Shown here piece after piece: positions 58,242-64,000 of a stretch of DNA of 64,000 nucleotides. The stretch is taken from contig JAAVVG010000002.1 in the NCBI GenBank assembly GCA_012976225.1, positions 1 to 64,000 on the forward strand, written 5' to 3'. Source of the DNA: Golubevia sp. BC0850 (Eukaryota; Basidiomycota; Exobasidiomycetes; Golubeviales; Golubeviaceae). The position numbers and the translations under genes are program-made. Numbering within the stretch: the stretch's first letter is position 1; every line of letters begins with the position of its first letter. Under the pieces are notes generated by a model. It was not told where the DNA came from. It saw nothing but the letters and a program-made list of their open reading frames with translations, and ran no database searches.

Positions 58242-59793
58242 CTAAGCAAGTAGAGCAGCGATGGCAACAACAGCCACGAAGGCGAAAGTTGCTGGTGCTT
58301 TGAGATTGATTCCGGCATCGGCTGCGTCTCCTCCTTGAGTTAATTTGTAGCTAGGAGTATCGCTCTTCTTTTTGACGGCGTATGAAGCAGCGAATTGTCC
58401 TGGCATTCCACAGGTAGCTGAATAGAAGAAGGTGAAGGTGAAGGAGAGTACTTATCAGCAACAAAAAGGGCTGACGTTCAACTCGCATAGACGGACTTAC
58501 CTCTGAAGGTGCTGTTGCACTTGTCCACGCAGGCAGATCTGTCAGCTACGCTGGTGGTTCTGACATCCTTACAGGCATTGAGACACATAGTGTTCCTGAG
58601 CGTACAGTCGTTTGAAGAGACTGGCCAGTTGTACTCTGAGAGTAACGACTTTCCCTTGGAACAAGTACATCTGCTAGCCATAGTTTCCGGGTTACAGAAG
58701 TTGTCGTCGACCTTGGCTTCTGGGTCTTCACATCCTGCTTTGGTACACCAGGACTCTTGTTGGTCACATAGCATTTGCTTTGTAACAGTATCCTGGGGAA
58801 GAGAAGGAAAGAATAGGACGGGAGGAAAAATTAGATTAGAGGAGGTAGGACGGGAGGAAAGATGAGGACGGTTCAGACTCCTTCGCCGCGTCCACCTCTC
58901 TATTGATCTTTCTTCATCTAAGCACCTGTCGTAGAACCTGTTTTCCATGTCCGATCGACCACTTCTGGAGACTCACCTGCATGCTTAAGTTCCAGTCGAA
59001 GTCGGGTAGTCCATCAGTACTAACGTCTTGCATGACATATGGAACTGACGATTGCATGACCATGGTGTCTGGATTCCAAGTAGCAGTGGCTGTGGCTGCG
59101 ACTAGAGTGACATTTGAAGAGACAGTTGGGGTGGCGACAGTGGAGTTCGAGGAGGCAGAGGCAACTGCAGAAGAGTCTGAGGAGAGGAAAGGAGAGAGGG
59201 GAGAAGCGATCAGAGCGGGTCCGAAGCCACACACTAAGTTCAATCGGGTCTCAAAGACTGTTTGAGATGCCCTCATAGAGAAGAAGGAAGGTTAAGGCGT
59301 CTGAGGTAACCACCATTCATCCCCCGCTGCCCACCGATCCTGGCCCTCCACCTCATCTGTTTTCCCGCTGATTCTCTTCTCAGCTTATTTTCCTTGATGC
59401 TCAGTCCAGCGATGCAGAGGAGACCGTGAGGTTTGCTGGATGGCCAAAGCAACAAGGACTACTCCGAGATTCCATCTCAAGGCTGCCTAGATCCGAATAA
59501 GCTGGGCAAAGCTTTTGGCCAATACTAAAGAATGTGTCAATTAGACCAAAACCAAATTCCTACAGTCCTCAATCCTAGTCTTGAGGAAAGAGCAGAATGA
59601 AGGCATCTTCTTGCAAGGCAGGATCTGCTCTGGATTCCGACAATTCAGCCTGTCATCTGCTGCTCCTTCGTTTTGCTTGCGCTGCTCTCTCTTGAAAAGT
59701 GCTCTTCACTTGTCGATTTGAGAGAAACTTACTGTTCTGAGCAGAAACGACTGAGACGGCGGCCAAGAGAGCTAGAGTTTTGAGGAAAGTCAT
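58242..59793 (-). CDS. DUF7707-like secreted, GPI-anchored protein
   Basis: Four exons (59793-59733, 59176-58977, 58792-58501, 58417-58242) join in frame for about 242 residues. Residues 1-19 are a signal peptide (MTFLKTLALLAAVSVVSAQ). A Ser/Thr/Val/Ala-rich, probably O-glycosylated stretch follows, then a Cys-rich domain: KQMLCDQQESWCTKAGC, NFCNPETMASRCTCSKG, NDCTLRNTMCLNACK, ACVDKCNS, ATCG. The order NxCxPxT...CxC resembles a basidiomycete family I know as DUF7707. The C-terminus ends in a hydrophobic Ala/Val segment (FAFVAVVAIAALLA) after small residues, a GPI-attachment signal. It therefore faces the cell wall. Its function is unknown. Intron 1 is long (556 bases), right after the signal peptide exon. 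Confidence 0.78.
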
Positions 59794-60189
59794 TTCGAAG
59801 AGGGTTTGCTGAGATTGAGGCTGAGGAGATGAGGTTGCTGCTACTGCTGAAGGTGGGGATTTGAAAAGAGAGAAAAGAGGCAGACCTTGAAGAGAATGAA
59901 AGAAAAGAAAATGAAACAAAGAGGCAAGATGGATATGAAGAGAGGATGGAGTGCGGGGTAGAAGAAGAGAATGGATGAATTTGGACCTGAGTCTGAACCG
60001 GAGCGCTGAAAGTTGTCACTTTTTGAAGATGTCTGAGTTGGTCAAGGTCGTGTGTGAGGAACGAAAGCTTGAAGATTGGAATTAAAATGCAGAATGTATA
60101 TAGTGAATTAGATCGAAACAAATGCTGAGAGACAAAGAATTGAGATGTTTTGGTACAGAAACTTAAAGACAAATTCACCGCTGGTCGAC
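59794..60189. other. intergenic region, promoter of the GPI-anchored protein gene
   Basis: A minus-strand frame at 59729-60226 is open but Ser/Phe-rich without a domain and overlaps both flanking genes; I treat it as chance. The segment is the likely promoter of the DUF7707-like gene. Confidence 0.45.
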
Positions 60190-61968
60190 CTATACGACTT
60201 GTTTGAGACCTGATTGAACTCTCCATCTCACGTAAAACAGAAGTATTCCAGCAAAGATGAATGCCAGAGCCTCCCAGATGATGACGAAACGATAGCTTTC
60301 GGGGGTCCCTCTGTTTGCCCCTCCGTCTCGAATCGTTTGATCCACCATCTTGCTTCCGATCGAAGTTGCAAAGATCGGCGGAATCACGATGGCAAGGAAA
60401 TTGATCGATACAGCTGATCCTAGACGTTTTAGACCTGCGGGAAGACAGAGGAGAAGGAGGGTAGAAGTGAGAGTTTGAAAATCAGGGGGAGCTCGCCTCT
60501 CTCGTCTTGTCACTAACCAACGATTCTGGCCGTAGCAGGAACAGAGAGAGCCCAGAAGCCTCCAGCAAAGAAGCCCCAGAACGCTGCAAACACGATCATG
60601 ACTGCGAGCGATCTGGAAGGGAGCCATAAAACCAAACTTGTGCCACCAGCTAAGAACGAGAAAAGCGAAAGCGTGTTGAGTACTCCGGCCTTGTCTGCTA
60701 TCCAACCGCTTGCTATTCTCCCAACTATGTTTCCAGCTGCGATGATAGAGATGACAGCACTAGCGTTCTTTGAGGAGATTCCGATCGTTGAGCAGTACGA
60801 AGCTACCAAAAAGATGCACGTTGTGTAACCAAACATCTGAAGGAATGAGAACACTAAGTAAAGTCCGTAGTCGAAATCGATGACACTGAAGTCAAACAGC
60901 TTGTACTGGACTTTCACGACTTTGGAGTTTGACGATGTTCGCTCTCGTAGAAGAATTACACAGATGACTCCAAGGAATAGAATTACGAAGCCGTAGACTT
61001 TTGAATGAAGGGAAGGAGAGAAATTCAGCGTGAGTTCTGCGAGTGGTAGTCACTAAGATAGCACTCACTTCTAAGAGCCCATTGAATCGAAATTGAGTCT
61101 ATGATGACTGTGTGGCGAGATAGAGTAGGAAGTCGAGATCAGTTTCGAAAAGAGATGAGGTTGGACTGGAGCGAGACTTTGCTCTTTCTTTCATTATCAA
61201 GTCTATCGAGTCCAGCTGCTCACCTTGTCCAACTGGGGAAAGAATCACAGCTCCTACGCCCGTCCCAGCCGAGGAGATTCCGGTAGCTATTCCTCTCTTA
61301 GCAAGGAACCATTGAGATGGCAGTCCGATAGAAGGAATGAAGACTAGACTAGAGCCTATACCGAAAAGAATTCCTTGCGATAAGAGCAATTGCCAATACT
61401 GATTCGCGAGACTCGCCATCTCCAACGCGAACACCAGGCAGAACACTCCAATGGCCACAGGCGTTCTGACTCCAAGGCGCGAAGTCAGGACGTTTGCTAG
61501 AGGTCCCATGGCAAAGGCGAATCCAACTGCTGTCCCTCCGATAAATCCTGTCTTGAAGGAAGAGACATGGATTGGAGAATCTGGGTTGGTCGTGTACGCT
61601 CTCTGAAAGATACCGTAGACGTTCCCTACGCCGAAGGTGATGAAGTTGGCGATAAAGGCTGCGGAATCAAAGTTGTAAGATTTTGCACTGATTTAGATCC
61701 AGAAAGGAAGAGGACTGAGAGGTATTGAGCTCCCCAGGTTTCGTTGTGACTCACCTCCTACAACTACACTCCAAGCTGCTGCGCCTCCATCTGGAGGTGG
61801 AGATGACTCTACTTCTATTCCTTTCGGTTGTAAAGCTACCGACTTCTCAGAGAGGTGCTCGGATTGTGAAGTGATCTCTTCGTGCTGAGCATCTGGACTC
61901 TGCCTCACCTCGTCAGCTAAAGCTTCGAACCTTGAAGAGTTGGATCCTTGACTTTGAAGAGTGCTCAT
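60190..61968 (-). CDS. MFS transporter, monocarboxylate-porter (MCT/Mch) type
   Basis: Five exons (61968-61755, 61658-61224, 61107-61069, 60997-60518, 60434-60190) join in frame for about 470 residues. It is a plasma-membrane or organelle carrier with about 12 membrane helices. The cytosolic N-terminus of about 65 residues ends in PPPDGGAAAWSVVVGAF, the MCT-family DGG signature at the start of helix 1. Others are FITFGVGNVYGIFQ, GFIGGTAVGFAFAMGPLANVLTSRLG, GILFGIGSSLVFIPSIGLPSQWF and RGIATGISSAGTGVGAVILSPVGQ. After the central loop come AGNIVGRIASGWIADKAG and AFWGFFAGGFWALSVPATARIVG. In yeast, related Mch proteins include a riboflavin importer (Mch5), but the substrate cannot be read here. 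Exon 3 is only 39 bases. All blocks are intact. Confidence 0.88.
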
Positions 61969-62650
61969 GGTTTGAGGGAGGAAGAACTGTTTCTGAGAAG
62001 AGATACCAGCCTTTTCAATTCTTCCTTTTGTAGAAAGTTGATGAAGGCTTTGGCGGTCGAAGTTTTTGAGAGCTGCTTTGCTACCTCTTCTCTCCGATTC
62101 GTCCTCTTCTAGTCGCTAGTCCAGTCTCTTCTTTGGATTCAATAGGCTCGATTCAATCTTGAATAGGCAGAATCAGATTTGGAGGAGACGGTGGTCGAGA
62201 AGAAGGAAACAAAACCCAAATTTCTCGACAAGATCGAACTTCGGCTTTGCTCGGTGGTACGAATGCACGCTGAAACTCGCCATCAAGTTTGTGTGCGCTG
62301 AGATCGCTGAGACGAATGAGGGAAAGATCTTGAAATCGTTTGAGATTAAGTGATAAGAGTAAAGTAGTGAAGCCTGAAGCATGAAGGTGAGGGTGGGGAG
62401 GTGGGAGGTATAGGCCGCGGGAGGTTGAGAAGATAGTTCCACTTCCGCCTCCCAATCTCGGAGTGGAGAAAGAAGAAAGAAAAAGAGAAAGGAAAGAAGA
62501 AGAGTGGGGGGGAAAAAAAGTGAGAAAAGGAAGAAGAGGAGAAAAAATGTTCGGTGAGATTTGTTCGATTTTTCTTCTCACACCCAAACTCTTCCCACCA
62601 AAAAGTAGTGTTGCAAGTTTTCAACCACCAACGTCAAGACCATCTTCAAA
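61969..62650. other. divergent intergenic region
   Basis: About 680 bases lie between the transporter start and the eL36-like start. Only short frames occur. The part at 62460-62540 is a purine-rich (GAAA/GGAAG) stretch on the plus strand. No gene is supported. Confidence 0.5.
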
Positions 62651-63362
62651 ATGTCCGGAAATTCGTCAAACCCTGCACACAAGGCTGGAGTACCAAGAAC
62701 TGGTGCGTTGAATTCAACCAGGATTCCGAAATAAGGGAAGGAGGGAAGGAAGGAAGAGGTTGCTGCGGGAGGAGGAAGATTTCTTCACCTGGAAGAGAGA
62801 AGAGCTGCAGCGACTCGGAGCGCTCCTGCAATGAGAACGGAAACAAAGAGGGAATGAATTTGACGGAGAAAGAACTGGAAAGTGAGTTGGTAGATTTCGA
62901 GAACTAGGGGAACTGACGATTCCTCCTACTTGCCTGCTCTTACTGCCATCCAGGTCTCGCTTGGGGAATCAACAGAGGTCACCAAACCACTCGTCGTACC
63001 CTTGCCCCAAAGCCATCTAATAGAAAGGGACTCAGGACTCAACGTGCTGCCACTGTCCAATCTGTCATCAGAGAGGTTGCTGGATTCGCTCCATACGAGA
63101 GAAGGGCCATGGAACTGATCAGAAACTCAAAGGTTAGTCTCGTCGATGAGTTTGTCGATGGATGGGATTGGATTGATTGAACTTGCAGAGGTGCATGAAG
63201 GGGTTTGGAGAGACGCTCGAGATGTGGCATGCTGGTAGAGGAAGGGTCAAGGTGGTGGTGGTGCTCCAGAGATGGTGGACGACTCAAGACTTCACTCTCA
63301 AATCCATCAAGAAGCAAATCATTCCCATCCATTCAAATCCGTCAAGAATCCGCAATTCATAA
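62651..63362 (+). pseudogene. ribosomal protein eL36-like gene, aberrant copy
   Basis: Exons 62651-62702 and 62954-63132 join in frame and read [20 protein letters not shown], then [20 protein letters not shown], then [20 protein letters not shown]. This is plainly eukaryotic eL36, a 60S subunit protein. An unusual 15-residue Asn/Ser/His leader precedes it. A third exon from 63189 stays open to 63362, but it lacks the Lys/Arg-rich family C-terminus (DKRARK...KKRLGT) and instead reads RCMKGFGETLEMWHAGRGR with only faint resemblance. Several basic residues of the core are also replaced. Either the third exon has decayed or the correct splice was missed. I favour a degenerate duplicate, because eL36 is normally highly conserved. 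Confidence 0.6.
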
Positions 63363-64000
63363 TTCCATACCAAAGCCAAGTGGTTCATACATGGTGGGAT
63401 CGGCAAGTTGGGGAGGAGGAACAACCTCGCAAGATTGCGAGACCTCAAAGTTAGCTGCTGGTCCTCAGTCAAACTCATTCAAGCATCAATTCAGAACACG
63501 CCAATAGGTCTGTCCATTTCAGCTGCATGCTGAGGTGTCCTGATGACCTTCCAAGTGCTAGCCCTACCCACCACCACCTACGCCCAACACCCACCTACCA
63601 CCTTCAACTCATGGCATACATCGATGCTTTCCAACAAGATCAAGGAATCGAGTGGAAAGAGCTCATTTTAGTGCCTGACGAGGAAGCAGGCCTGACATTT
63701 GAGCTGGGAAATGGAGGTATTTGGGAATGATGGGATGATGGTGCTCGAGCTGATTCTCACTCGCCACGATGATGAGCTGCTCATTCGAGAACTCAGCTAT
63801 CCGTTCAGATGAAGCTCAGAGGAATGTCGGTGACGGTGGAAGGATCAGAGCATCGGGAAGGTTCTGGTCAGATGAAGCTGTTGCTCAATCCAAGGTAGCT
63901 TCACCTTTGCTCTTCCTGAGCATCAGCTCTGGGATAGCTCTACTACCTGATTCTGATCAACAGAGAGACTCTAGAGGACTCCTCTCAGGCTGGAGTCTGG
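63363..64000. other. unassigned end of window
   Basis: A plus-strand frame at 63527-63730 (67 codons, ending LVPDEEAGLTFELGNGGIWE) and its flanks have codon-like texture but no domain I recognise. They may be part of a gene or repeat that continues beyond the window. Confidence 0.3.

Noticed and set aside
59729-60226. Minus-strand frame of 165 codons between two genes
   Set aside because: It overlaps the signal-peptide exon of the GPI protein and the transporter end, and is low-complexity Ser/Phe sequence without a domain.
62463-62711. Plus-strand frame rich in Lys and Glu upstream of the eL36-like gene
   Set aside because: It follows a purine-rich stretch and overlaps the first eL36 exon in another frame; no domain and poor start context.
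1-64000. CRISPR array, rRNA genes or bacterial-type operons
   Set aside because: No regularly spaced repeats, no rRNA-like sequence and no polycistronic layout were seen; spliceosomal introns occur throughout.

Overview
The window is nuclear DNA of a fungus, most probably a basidiomycete. Genes are closely packed on both strands. They carry many short introns, usually with GTGAGT or GTAAGT donors, pyrimidine-rich CAG/TAG acceptors and CTAAC-like branch sites. They encode fungal families: Pet127, Cms1, Tma17, Hsp78, a Rua1-type zinc-finger regulator, and a DUF7707-like GPI protein. Base composition is moderate to AT-rich by eye. I cannot name the genus; Pucciniomycotina is a guess.

Layout. 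0-6 kb: a low-complexity polyglutamine protein, a small Cys-containing putative GPI-anchored secreted protein, and a four-exon secreted protein with dibasic (Kex2-type) sites. 6.7-11 kb: a decayed, intron-free copy of HMG-CoA reductase whose 3' end is lost into LINE debris. 11.3-17.5 kb: a Cdc1/PGAP5-like ER phosphodiesterase and a GBD/FH3 protein. 18.3-25.2 kb: an apparently broken F-box gene, the CK2 beta subunit and a Ser-rich fungal protein. 25.3-31.3 kb: a nine-exon Ysc84/SH3YL1 gene and mitochondrial Hsp78 with a heat-shock element. 31.7 kb: an intron-containing tRNA-Ala(CGC). 32-41 kb: two inverted remnants of an unknown repeat family, Tma17, a membrane-anchored ubiquitin protease, and a broken SNM1/Artemis-type nuclease gene. 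41.6-46.7 kb: a SET-ADAT3 fusion gene and a nitrilase. 47-53.7 kb: the Rua1-type gene (ten exons, two microexons), an unknown low-complexity protein and Cms1. 53.9-64 kb: Pet127, a DUF7707-like GPI protein, an MCT-type MFS transporter, and an aberrant ribosomal eL36 copy.

The genes do not form one pathway. Recurrent themes are mitochondrial maintenance (Hsp78, Pet127), protein quality control (Tma17, ubiquitin protease, F-box), translation (tRNA-Ala, Tad3, eL36, Cms1) and small cell-surface or secreted proteins. Four host-type loci (HMG-CoA reductase, SNM1-like, F-box and eL36-like) look decayed or abnormal, and two of them end beside repeat sequence. Exon joins given with coordinates were checked by hand for reading frame, except where stated.
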